DNA of 64,000 bases, taken from the NCBI GenBank assembly GCA_037903355.1, contig JBAJFE010000042.1:3050001-3114000 (forward strand). The letters run 5' to 3'. This DNA comes from Trichuris trichiura. Lineage: Eukaryota; Nematoda; Enoplea; Trichinellida; Trichuridae. Positions 33,060-42,789 of this stretch are shown piece after piece. A program made the position numbers and the translations under genes. Each line of letters begins with the position of its first letter. The first letter of the stretch is position 1. Under the pieces are notes generated by a model, which made no database searches, was not told where the DNA came from, and saw only the letters and a list, made by a program, of their open reading frames with translations.

Positions 33060-33720
33060 GGCATGTTCGACGGCCGCGGAACTGGTCTTTGCTTTTTCCA
33101 TGGCATCTAATGGTGGTACCGTTGGTGGTTAACTTCGGCGCGTACCAATGAGCTCTTCCTTTGCTGTCCTGTGACCGTTGAATGTCTTCATGTGCACACT
33201 GAGCATGTCAACTAAAGTGATGCCTGTTCCTTCTATGTGGGGAACGCTGCAACCACAGTTAATCTCATCAACGGAGCGCAGTCTTTCCTTGAAAGGAACT
33301 TTGGATTTATTATTCCCATCCAAAGAACTTGGATTTAGGAAGGACTTGAAGTAAACGCGAAAACCATGCTGGCGACTCAAATGCTGTAATCCTCCCTGAG
33401 AGCACAGTAGTAATGACGACACTCTACTGGGTTTGAACCTGATAAGCTATTTGACCTTCCATGGAGCGTCTACAATCTATTTTGGATGATGGGCGTTCTG
33501 AATCTTTTCTGGTAGCCATTCTGTTGTAACGCTATAGCAGTGCGATGAAGTTCAGAGCACAGGAACTCCGGGTTACAAGTTGAGACAGCCCGGTCTACCA
33601 TCCTTGCCGCAATACCTCCCTTTATTGAAACAGCGTGGCAGGTGGAAAAATGTAGGTATCCGTAAGAAAGTGTTGGTTTCCTGTGCACTAGTGTTTCTCA
33701 AGGTCAGGATCGTCAGCGTC
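33060..33720 (-). pseudogene. Penelope-like RT end and GIY-YIG fragment
   Basis: On the minus strand, HRKPT..YGYLHFS and DRAVSTCNPEFL..ELHRTAIALQQNGYQKRF (33470-33690) form the PLE RT C-terminus. A linker with HGFRVYFKS follows, then a decayed nuclease motif INCGCSVPHIEGTG (about 33230-33270), where SYIGETG is expected. Orientation is opposite to the fragment at 31370-32760, so they are separate or rearranged copies. Confidence 0.75.
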
Positions 33721-34073
33721 CTCTGTGAACGTTTTGGAGCACTTGCTCGTAGCAATTCTGATTGGCCAATTTCGAGCGCGCTGGTTGGCTGGAAGGGAGT
33801 ACCGGGAGAGCAGTCAGAGCGGGCGTCAGAACGAAGGTGCTGCAGAGAGTTGTCTGGGAAAGCGTTTCCCAGGTAGTGCGTCCAGGACTTACATTTTCAT
33901 GTCCGAGCTGACTACTCTCTTCCCTGGTGCTTTTCTCCAGCGAATCAGCGTGCTCGAAATTGGCCACTCAGAAATGGAGAGCGCAAGAGCGCTGTCGAGT
34001 TCATGTCGTCGAGCTGGGGTGTGGTGGGCTTCACGCATAGCACGCGACATTATCTTAACCAGGACGCAAAATA
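33721..34073. other. Region with a short inverted repeat
   Basis: TTGGCCAATTTCGAGCG at 33761-33777 recurs inverted near 33945-33965 with flanking similarity, suggesting a small decayed inverted-repeat element. No coding sequence is seen. Confidence 0.4.
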
Positions 34074-34938
34074 CAGGCGGCCCTCGTTATCCGCGGATTC
34101 TATACAACGCGGTTCGTCCGACGTGAAATAGTGACGTCATCTTTTCACGAAAACATGCGCACCGCTGGCTATTTTCCTGCAAGCGCAAGCCTTAAAGGGT
34201 ATGATTGCTGAATAAGATCTGTCCCTGGAACGTGGAATCATGGTTACACGAAGAATAACGGGTTCGTTGAAGCCGCTACAAGACTTATTCGATCAAGCGA
34301 AGAGAAGGCAGATACAGCTCCCTATAAAAATGTTTTTAAACAAAGCTCCGGCAGCTGCGAAGACTAACATTTTAAGGCGAGAAGCTGTGCTACCAACAAG
34401 TTCACGAAACCTTAAAACTGGCCGTTCTCCACGAGATCTGAAGTGCGTAAATTGATTCCTGATGCGTCAAACGTTTCTATCGTAGACGTGGATGTGTTCT
34501 GTGTGATGTTCACTGTTTCTGCTTAAGTGCGCCTATGTATTTTATATTTCCTCTACTCTGTACCCATTCCGCGCACCAGTACATTGCTTAGCTCATTAAA
34601 ACGAGGTGATTCCCTGGCGTTTAAAGAAAGTGCATCTTACTTTTATTATCCTTTAATGTATCTAATGGCCTGGACTCTCATGGCTAACCTGATTGGACAA
34701 GCGCAGTCTCATTGATGTCCTTATCTCGTAGCTAGATTTTGTAGTATCAAGCTTTGAAGGATGACTGGGTATGATAACTGTTCCGGAAGGAATCCAAGCG
34801 GACAGGACGAAATACGCAGTTAGATTATAAGATATTTGGCCTTTTTCATAAGCTATCCTATATAACGCGGAATTCAACTTAACGCGGTAAAATGCTCAAA
34901 ACGTTGGTTGAATTAACCGGGGTAACGAGGGCCGCCAG
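34074..34938 (+). mobile_element. Second Tigger family, deletion derivative
   Basis: 865 bp with inverted ends (CAGGCGGCCCTCGTTATCC left), flanked by TA at 34072-34073 and 34939-34940. It keeps only the transposase C-terminal segment at 34240-34455 (SLKPLQDLFDQAKRR; LNKAPAAA), homologous to the end of the gene at 54139-55939. The rest of the transposase is deleted. Confidence 0.88.
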
Positions 34939-35164
34939 TACTTGACCCGCGGATCCTACCTTCTTACGCACTTCAACACGGTGACCCAGATGGGGCAATT
35001 GTCTCCTAGAGCTCAAAAGCGCTCTCTAAGCAACCCCTTGACCATTTGCCCCCTGGACTTCAGAAACGTTCCTCAGTGGGACACATGCCCAACGGAAAGA
35101 TCGTACTGTACGCGTGAGATTTTAGGTCTGAGCTTTTTCTGCAAGTTTCTTATTCTTGAACACT

Positions 35165-35505
35165 GGGTGCTTCGTAACGGGATGAGATTTCATGGTTTAT
35201 GGTCTTCTACGGCTTTTCCCGTTTATCTGTTGTGCTTGTATCTGTAAATTACACGAAACAACTGCTCTACCAACGGATGGATGAGCTGTTATTAAGAAAA
35301 TGTACAGATGTTAATACACTCAACTTTTAATGTTCAGAGCTTTCGGAACGCTCTGAACATTAAAAGTTGAGTGTATTGACATCTGTACATTTTCTTAATA
35401 ACGGCTCATCCATCCGTTGGTAGAGCAGTTGTTTCATGTAATTTACAGATACAAGCACAACAGATAAACGGGAAAAGCCGTAGAAGACCATAAACCACGT
35501 AAGTT
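35165..35505. repeat. Large near-perfect palindrome of PLE family A termini
   Basis: Arms of about 150-165 bp meet with almost no spacer at about 35340, reading outward through TTAAAAGTTGAGTGT, CATCCGTTGGTAGAGCAG and AAAAGCCGTAGAAGACC. The centre falls inside hairpin II of the hammerhead-like core, so each arm keeps only the GAAAGCTC side. This is a head-to-head junction of two terminal repeats. Confidence 0.9.
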
Positions 35506-35574
35506 TCTTATTATTCTAAAATTTTCGCGGGATTTTTTAACCCGTTCTTCATTAAACGTTTATTTTGAAAAACG

Positions 35575-35619
35575 TTAACGGAGCTTTCGGGCCTCTCCGT
35601 GGCCCATCATCAGCGTAAT
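35575..35619 (-). ncRNA. Hammerhead-like ribozyme core, family B, left arm
   Basis: Minus strand: CTGATGA, T, arms GGGCC/GGCCC (5 of 5) around ACGGAGA, GAAA, GCTC, then CGTTAA, with TTACG upstream giving three stem I pairs next to the core. Confidence 0.65.
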
Positions 35620-35814
35620 TGTACCGCCGGTCGGGTCGGCCTTTATGGTTGCAAGCCGCCTCATCCGACTAACTTTGGCAGAAACCTACTGCCGTCAGCT
35701 CTATCTTGAGCCGCCAGGTTTCGGTCCCGCCTAGTCAGACGGCGCAGCGAGCTTCCAACCGACCTTCCACGACGGCGGCTTGCAACCATAAAGGCCGACC
35801 CGACCGGCGGTACA

Positions 35815-35859
35815 ATTACGCTGATGATGGGCCACGGAGAGGCCCGAAAGCTCCGTTAA
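35815..35859 (+). ncRNA. Hammerhead-like ribozyme core, family B, right arm
   Basis: CTGATGA at 35821-35827, T, arms GGGCC/GGCCC around ACGGAGA, GAAA at 35846-35849, GCTC, CGTTAA. It has the same core sequence as the left arm. Confidence 0.65.
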
Positions 35860-35935
35860 CGTTTTTTTGAAATAAACGTTTAATGAAGAAGGGGTTAAAA
35901 AATCCCGCGAAAATTTTAGAATAAAAATTAAAAAA

Positions 35936-36439
35936 ACCCGTTACGAAGAAAGAAAAAGTTTGTTATTCACCTCTTTTTCAGTCGTGACTGGAAACGGCAG
36001 TTTCGATTTGCTACTTCATTGAATAATTTGGAACCTCATAAACAAAATTTTATATTGCAGAAGTTACTTTGCATTCCTTTTGCACATATAATTCTATTCA
36101 CTCTGAGGGATAACTCAGTTTGTGCTCCAACCATTCGAAGAGCGTCAAAATGGGCATTATCATAGGTTGACTGCGCAGTTAAGATTTGCAGCCCAAAACA
36201 CCTAAGTAAACAGCCTAGCCGCACTCGCCAGGCTGTTTGCTACAATGACTACTCCACCAGCTTAACCGATGTTTACACAAGCAGACGCTAAGACGTGCAC
36301 AAGATCAAACAGCACGTATGAACCAAGTAGAACCGTAGCAAACCAGCATAGTTATACCTTATTTTCCCGGCACTGGAGATAAAACTTGAAGGATTTCTAA
36401 AGTTTTAGGCGCTGTAGTGTTCTTCAAAGAGGTATTAGG
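35936..36439. other. No gene recognised
   Basis: Between PLE terminal sequence and the PLE GIY-YIG remnant. It may be decayed PLE body, but I read no motif. Confidence 0.4.
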
Positions 36440-36528
36440 TAATTATGATCCATGCTACACTCTGACAAGGTGAAGCTGTCCGCCGAGGAAAGGCTCATAG
36501 TCTACAACGTTATGTGCGGCTGTGGGGC
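36440..36528 (+). pseudogene. PLE GIY-YIG domain, 5' part, cut by an LTR element
   Basis: The plus strand reads LSAEERLIVYNVMCGCG up to the LTR at 36529. After the LTR element, at 40662, it continues as ASYASETG, matching the order IVYxIxCxC..SYIGETG of PLE nucleases. The continuation lies at 40662-40815 and the element tail at 42357-42540. Confidence 0.65.
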
Positions 36529-36841
36529 TGTAGTAAACGCAGTTGACGGACGTACGCAAAATGGGTTGTCAAACAGTTTATTGTACCGACAGAACACGAA
36601 TCTCTCAGCCTTCCGTAGGTGCTCTTTATATACTCCTTATCCTAGCGGGGGCTGAGCGTCACTTCGTGGGCGAGGTGACGTCTGACGCACGTTTCCGGTG
36701 ATCGCCCGCGCGTCCTGATAGCTATTTCCGGTGACTACCCTGCGTGAGTCACTATCAAGGTCTGCCCTGCAGGGATCGTCGCTTTCACCGCTCGTCGTGC
36801 AGGAAGCGGTTTCCGTAGTTCCCGTCGCGCTTTTCGTCACA
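36529..36841 (-). repeat. 3' LTR of the 36.5-40.7 kb element
   Basis: Terminal repeat matching 40346-40661. The minus strand has a TATATAAAGAGC promoter-like box at about 36629-36642. Confidence 0.85.
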
Positions 36842-36862
36842 CGCCCCCTGATCTTCTCATCA

Positions 36863-39013
36863 CTACTGGTGGCGAGAACCGCTACTTCGAAGTCGCGTAC
36901 TGCGTCTGGGGCACGGCTCGTCAGCCGGGTCATGCGCTGACGCTACTGCGGCATTTGAGGTCGTTGCAGCCGTCCTCGTGGACTCTCTTTCGTCTCCGCA
37001 AACTTTGGCCATGGCTTCTGCAGCCGCTGGTGACGTCTCAGCTTCAGGCGCTCCCGTGAGCATGCTTTGCGCTTCTCTATTCGGTCTCGTGTGCGCTTCG
37101 TTCATCTCTAGAGCAATCTGTGCATCACCAGCGTTTCTGTTTCCCGTGTCGCTTTCTATTGCCACTGGACTTCTTGGCGCGGAGCAGTCCTGGAGATGAC
37201 ACCGTCGGTGACGGCGTCTTCTTGCTGACGGACGGAGCGCTACTTGGACTTGCTCCCTGCTCTGCTCTGCGTCGAACGATTCTGCCTGCCTTGGTTCTTT
37301 GACGTTACTGAATACAATCATCCCGGGGCTCGTCGCTTGCCCTGTAATGAGAGCGATGGGCCCACCGTCGTCATAAGCGTCAGACGACAGATTCATTGGA
37401 GGATTAGGTCCTGAGCCACGTCGCCGGATGTCGCGGACATGGCGGGGGATCCCGTTAACGTTCACTGCCTGCTCAGACATCAGTCCGGTGACAGTGCCGC
37501 TCTCATAACGATCGTCGCATCTTCCTCCACGTGGTTTCACCCAGACGGATTCGCCAATTCTATATTGGCAGTTAGCATTTTCTTCAGTGGAACTGAATGT
37601 CATCTCATTCCGATCCCGCACTGTATATCGATAGATGGCATTGGCGGGAGCCGTAGCCGGAGTGCGGTCATCTCGCGGCATAAGGTTATATCGATAGACC
37701 GCTTCCCGCACTGAGCATCCCGTTCTAGCGGCAATCACCTTAACTGTTCGATGACACCGTTCCGTGATACCATTTCCACTGGGTGCGTAGGCACATCTGA
37801 AACGGAGACACGTGCCCCACCGTTCTGCTAGCGTGGCAACCTCACGGCTCCGAAATGCCGTATCATTATCAGCTAACAGCTCATTTGGAGCACCGCGCTC
37901 CAAAAAAATCGACTCTAGCTGATGGGCGATCTCCGCACCGGCGCGTCGGCAAAGACGGCGCCAGATAGAAAAGCGTGAGGGCCCACAATCAGTTAACGTC
38001 AGGTAAAGTTCTCTGCCACGGTGTGCAACATCAATTCTGACCCTCTGCCACACTGTGGGCACCTCCAGAACCCCATGTCGCCATTTAACTGGAGCTGGGT
38101 TTATGGACTGGCAGATGTCGCAGGTGCTTACAACGCGACTAACGTCACGTTTGGTTATCCTGGGGTCACGGCGGCGGGAGAAGTACAGCGTGCGTCGCAC
38201 TCTCGGGTTTCCTGAAGCGTGATGTACTTCTGCAATCAGCTGCTCAAGTGGTGTATCATCGGCTGTAGCGCACACCTCTTCTCTGTTGGCCTCCGCGGAA
38301 GCCAACCACTGCTTTGGCACCCTGGTTAGACGGTCGGCCTTATTCTCGGATGATCGGACCAAAGTGACCGTTACTGCCAAGTCGTACTCTTCAATCAGCG
38401 CCAGCACTGTTTCTATGCGACGTCTGATAAGCATTTCATTCGCCGCCTTAGTCCGCAGACGAGCCCGGCCTGACAATGCATCTTCTATCCATCGGTGCAC
38501 CGTAGCGGAATCAGTCATGAGTTCTATTTCCTTCATCCTCCAGGCAATCGCAAGGTTGAGCCCCTTAATCACTGCGTCTAATTCTGCCATATTGATATGG
38601 CGCGCCTCATCAGGTCGTAGCCATGCTCCGTCTTCTATTATGGAGCCACCTACGTCTAATGCAACGCCTAACGCCAACATACTGGCATCAACCCATAACC
38701 TGACTTGGCTGCCTGAGACATCCCAGCGACCGCGCACTGGGTCGTTCTTCTTTAGCTCATTGGCGATCTCGGCAAGGTAGTTCCGCATCCGTTCGTCGCA
38801 GATGGGCTCATCCCACCGTGACGTCGCACGGTTGGCTTCTCTCTTGACGAACGCAGTGGCTATTCGTAGCCAGCTGCTCACTGGATAGTGCCCTATTAAT
38901 TCGCCACAGTACGCAAACACTGACCGCTTAGTCAGCCTTCTGGGAGGGTCTCTGATGTCAGTGCCTCTCGCCCACTGAAGCGTGTCACGCTCCCCCCAAA
39001 CAGCCAAACCCAA
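36863..39013 (-). pseudogene. RT end, RNase H and integrase
   Basis: A long open frame of about 716 codons on the minus strand. It begins in the RT-RNase H connection (GHYPVSSWLRIATAFVKREAN), then RNase H (LWVDASMLALGVAL; NMAELDAVIKGL; ELMTDSATVHRW). Integrase has a zinc-like region ending STCDICQS and acids in RIDVAHRG, LADNDTAF and NGITERCHRT. A long polar tail with Arg-rich segments ends the protein. The frame is intact, but it is separated from gag-RT by frameshifts, so the element is probably inactive. Confidence 0.85.
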
Positions 39014-39148
39014 AACTCGCGCGCCTTCTGATACCTTTTCTGGAGATTTACATTCCAGTCCGTACCGGGCGAGATGTTTTCACAGCGTGCGCACTGACGA
39101 TTGACTCGTCAACAAGAATGTCATCGAGATAGGCTGATGTGCCTGACG

Positions 39149-40330
39149 TCAGAAGCAAGAGAGCACTAGCCCTACTATGGCTTTCATAATGGTCGGGGCA
39201 ACATTCAGGCCAAACCCGAGCCGGGTGAGGCAATATCTACGCCCTCGAAACATGACGGTTTGATATGGCCAAAGCGATTTCTCGACGCGCACCTGCAGAT
39301 ACGCCTTCTTTAAGTCCAACATTGCGACATGCGCGCCGCGTTGGCGCCATTCACGGAGCTTTTCAGCACACACGTCGCTCTTTGCTGTGAACGTATCAAT
39401 GTAGGTGTTTAGCTCTCGGAAATCGAGTACTGGCTGAACTTTCTCCTTACTGCGTTGCACCACAGCCATGAGTGGTATCAATCCTTTGGCGGGCCCAAGG
39501 TCCCGTTCATCGTATGGAATCAGCCATCCATTCCGTACCCATGTTTCCAATTCCTCTTCGTAAGACGCCTTGACAGAGGAGGCCGGCGGATATTCTTCGA
39601 TCCTATTGTGCAGGACCTCTGGTGCATTGCCGCCGGCCCATTTCCATGCGGTCGTCCATGAACGCGTAGCGGGTTCATGAGTTACAATGAAGTCTTTTTC
39701 TTCGACGCGGAGTCCCGCTTCCGCGGCTGCGCATATCTCTGCAGCGGGTGGATTAAATCGCACATGGCCGTCGCGATCTAGCAATAGTCCTGCCGCGGTC
39801 GCCAATTCGCTCAATTCACTGCAGCCGGATGGTCCTCGTGCCAGCATCGCCCTGGCGCGTGTTAGCAGTTCGTCCAGCGTGAGGCTTTCCATGCGGGCCC
39901 CGGCCCGCATCGACTCCTGGATTGGCGCTGGTAAGCCGTCAACGAATGCGCTTGCCAGTGCTGTCTCTGATACACCGCCAGCTAGCTGCGCTAACCGACG
40001 CAGTCCAGCTAAAAAGGCATCCGGCGTTTCGCCATCCCGTAGCCTCCGCACTTTAAATTCTTGGAAAGCCATAAACGGGTCTGGAGCGAAGGCGGCAAGC
40101 AGCCGTTCTTTAACCTTCTCAAGATTGCTCTGCTCTTCAGTCGGCATCTGATCATAAACGTCAAACGCTGCGCCGGTTAACTTCACACCGATTACCCGAA
40201 CCGTGTCTGTCACTCCGCATAACTTACATGTAGACTCTACTTTCCGTAACCATTCTGCCGCCGAAAGGGACGACCCATCGAACTCCGGGATCATCCAGTA
40301 GTTCATTGGGGCAACCGTCTGTTCCATAAT
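39149..40330 (-). pseudogene. Gag fused to reverse transcriptase
   Basis: The Gag-like region starts MEQTVAPMNYWMIPEFDG and has a Ty3-type capsid (FKVRRLRDGETPDAFLAGLR). After about 200 residues the frame passes straight into RT: LIPLMAVVQRSKEKVQPVLDFRELN, AMLDLKKAYLQVRV and RRYCLTRLGFGLNVAPTIM. No zinc knuckle or DTG/DSG protease is visible between them, so an in-frame deletion or an unusual arrangement is likely. The frame ends at 39149; the RT catalytic box SAYLDDILVDES follows in another frame at about 39100-39150. At least one frameshift separates it from the downstream RNase H. Confidence 0.8.
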
Positions 40331-40345
40331 AAGGCCTCGATAGCT

Positions 40346-40661
40346 TGTAGTAAACGCGGTTGACAGACGCACGCAAAAAGGGTTGTTAAACAGTTTATTG
40401 TACGGACACAACACGAATCTCGCTCAGCCTTCCGCGGGTGCTCCTTATATACTCCTCATCCTGGCGGGGGCTGAGCGTCACTTCGTGGGCGAGGTGACAT
40501 CTGACGGACGTTTCCGGTAACCGCCCTGCGCGTCCTGACAGCTATTTCCAGTGACTACCCTGCGTGAGTCACTATCAAGGTCTGCCCTGCAGGGATCGTC
40601 GCTTTCACCGCCCGTCGTGCAGGGAGCGGTTTCCGTAGTTCCCGTCGCGCTTTTCGTCACA
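40346..40661 (-). repeat. 5' LTR of the 36.5-40.7 kb element
   Basis: Upstream LTR for minus-strand transcription, carrying the same TATATAAGGAGC box. Immediately inside, the sequence is not a TGG-type primer site, so the primer is unclear. Confidence 0.85.
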
Positions 40662-40815
40662 GGAGCTTCATACGCAAGCGAAACAGGGTACATAAAACAG
40701 GGTCAAGAGTAGGCCTGAAAGCTACAAATGATAAAAATCTCATTCAAAGGTGGAGCAATGCAGTACTTAGAGAATTTTCCCAATGACTGTTAAACTGCAT
40801 TGAAAACAAAGTTTC
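40662..40815 (+). pseudogene. PLE GIY-YIG domain, 3' part
   Basis: Continuation of the nuclease motif interrupted at 36528 (SYASETG near 40667-40690). It ends where a Merlin-like element is inserted at 40816. Confidence 0.5.
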
Positions 40816-41019
40816 GGATCTTCTGCATAGTTGTCCCGCCGGCAGTGACGCCGGCAGTATGAAAGCATAATCGGCGACTCAACTGCGTAATGAAGTGTGA
40901 TTAGCCGCACAACTAGAGGGACGTTGTCGCCAGGTTTAGTAAACACGTGCAGAGTAGTTGGTGCGGCAGCACAATGGAGCATTAGTGGCATATGCAGTGA
41001 CCCGTATGTCGGTCTAAAG

Positions 41020-41513
41020 CAGCCATTCTCAACCTTTTCTGCGCTAGGCCCCCCTTGGAAGGTGTCCTCAGGTGCCAGCCTCCCCCCTTATTTCCTACTG
41101 GTCGATTAATTTTTGCGTTTTTTGTATAGGAGCCAATCAGCTTTCAACGGCAACCTCCTAGGATTGGGTTAATGCAATGATACAATGCGAATATATAGTC
41201 GTCAAATCATTTGAAAAGAGCACTTGGGGTTCTTTGAAACTAACAATGAAACAACTTCGTCGAGTCGAGTGAGAATTTATGCCAATCCTCTATAAAGGGA
41301 TGCTGCTAAGGGTTAACCAATCCTCTATAGAGGACTGGCATAAATTTTCACCCTTCCGATCTACCTAACTACGCTTGTTCCAATAAGGCTTCTCAGCCCC
41401 CCTTGACGGCCTCCTGCCCCCCCCCCCTTCGAAAAATTTTCGATTTCGGCCCCCCTCCCTGACACCTTCTCAGCCTCCCTTGGGGGCCCCAGGCCCCCTG
41501 TTGAGAATGGCTG
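41020..41513. mobile_element. hAT-like MITE
   Basis: 494 bp with inverted ends CAGCCATTCTCAAC/GTTGAGAATGGCTG, flanked by GTCTAAAG (41012-41019) and GTCTAAAA (41514-41521), 7 of 8. It contains an internal palindrome around 41283-41345 built on CCAATCCTCTAT. Related in ends and composition to the MITE at 2969. Confidence 0.8.
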
Positions 41514-42059
41514 GTCTAAAAGATTAGCACTGAAGAATTCGGCTACACTGCTAGCGAATTGTGTTTGCAAGTGCCACTGATGCGATTAGTGATCCGTTCG
41601 AAAGAGCGAAGGCGAAGGAATTATTCAGCTGCGCATGAATTGAAGGTACGAAAAACACAAAGGGGCGTGCAGTGGTTCACGCTAAGACCTCGTCGTAGCG
41701 ACTCGTGAAAAACATCGAAGGTCAACGGTCTCAGCCGCGTCATACCTTGGTAAACTGCGTAAAGCTCATTCTGCGTTATGCCTGTGCCGACGTTTAGTGA
41801 TACTATGCCATCGGGTAAAGGGTATGTCGCGCGTTTACGTTTATTTTTCTTGAGCGCGTTTCTCTGATCAGGACGAAACAGCCTCCGGCGGAACTACCGC
41901 TTCGCCGGACTCTTAGCCTCACTGGGCGGTATGTACATTTGTTCGCGTTATCTGTTTCTCGCGCTTGAAACTGAACGGTTGTTTGCGTTCAGCGTCTCTG
42001 CCCCTAGGTTTGTTTGTCGTCCACGTCAACGGGGTACACTAATACTCATAATCGTAACG

Positions 42060-42061
<2 letters not shown>

Positions 42062-42103
<42 letters not shown>
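42062..42103. repeat. (CA)n microsatellite
   Basis: About 21 AC units inside the Merlin-like copy 3. Confidence 0.98.
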
Positions 42104-42107
<4 letters not shown>

Positions 42108-42356
42108 TCAGGTTTAGGCTTAGGCTAGGGCAGAGCAGGATGGCCGACAGAACTACAGTACGACGGCAGCTGGAATGGTGAAACACATAGTCGCCATCGG
42201 TACTGTTTTATTCTTTCAGTAATACATGGCCTGTCCGCACCACTGCACCAATCACAGTATTACGGTAGCCATTGTTCCTCTGACATAATAATCCCCACTT
42301 GACCACCTTTGAAGCTGGCGCCTTCACTTCCGGGGGGACAACTATGCAGAAGACCA

Positions 42357-42540
42357 ACAGTTTCTTTTAACGGGTGTGTGAATCAGTATTACGGTAGGGA
42401 CAAACTACCCGTTTAACGTTTTTTAATTTTGCGAAGCTTTCAGGAAACTCCGGTTCTTGTCTTCAGCGCATTAAGACTGACAGAGCGAATCCTGGCATGG
42501 CATTATCCAGAACAAGTGCTTTAAACCGCGGAGAACTTGG
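42357..42540 (-). repeat. PLE terminal sequence
   Basis: Follows the Merlin-like element and shares with the family B terminus the block CGTTTAACGTTTTTT, then a hammerhead-like core. It reads as the tail of the PLE whose nuclease domain is at 36440 and 40662. Confidence 0.55.
42430..42470 (-). ncRNA. Hammerhead-like ribozyme core
   Basis: Minus strand: CTGAAGA, C, arms AAGAA/TTCCT (4 of 5), GAAA, GCTT, and a 4-bp stem I TGCG/CGCA. The hairpin II loop is longer than in the other families. Confidence 0.45.
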
Positions 42541-42789
42541 ATCGTTTTAAATGAGTAACAAAGTTAAAATGAGGGAGGGGGCGGGGAGGGGGGTAAGTGG
42601 AGCGAAATGGAGGAAGGGGAAAGGAAGAAGGAAAGAAAAGAAAAAGGAAGGGCGGAACAAGGACAAATGGGGGACTGGGGAAATTTCGCAAGACACCGTC
42701 GGGCACGGTTTTTGTCTCCGTGCAGGTGATCCATTTGTTACGCCGCAGTTTGTGGCCCTGATGGCCCCTAGTAAGTGACTCCTGGACAA

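Larger units (their letters stand above)
35509..35935. repeat. Large inverted repeat of PLE family B termini
   Basis: Arms at about 35509-35650 and 35766-35935 are inverted copies, from GGCGGCTTGCAACCATAAAGG inside to the AT-rich outer end. The spacer of about 115 bp is not symmetrical. Each arm holds an intact hammerhead-like core. Confidence 0.9.
36529..40661 (-). mobile_element. LTR retrotransposon inserted in a PLE
   Basis: LTRs lie at 36529-36841 and 40346-40661 (313 and 316 bp) and are clearly related, with scattered substitutions and small indels. They start TGTAG and end TCACA on the plus strand. Flanks GGGGC/GGAGC fit a 5-bp duplication with one mismatch. Coding order on the minus strand is gag, RT, RNase H, integrase, as in Ty3/gypsy-type elements. 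A polypurine tract (minus GATCAGGGGGCG) abuts the left LTR. Confidence 0.85.
40816..42356. mobile_element. Merlin-like element, copy 3, holding a hAT-like MITE
   Basis: The left end starts GGATCTTCTGCATAGTTGTC; the complement of the right end reads GGTCTTCTGCATAGTTGTC. Flanks AAAGTTTC/ACAGTTTC match 7 of 8. Internal sequence near 40880-41010 matches copy 2 (ATGAAGTGTGATTAGC; CAGTGACCC), and 42112-42180 matches copies 1 and 2 in the TTAGGC-like block. The exact right end is uncertain by a base or two. No transposase is recognised. Confidence 0.75.

Noticed and set aside
36978..38780. Several plus-strand frames of 60-164 codons
   Set aside because: They are antisense shadows of the RNase H-integrase frame of the LTR element.
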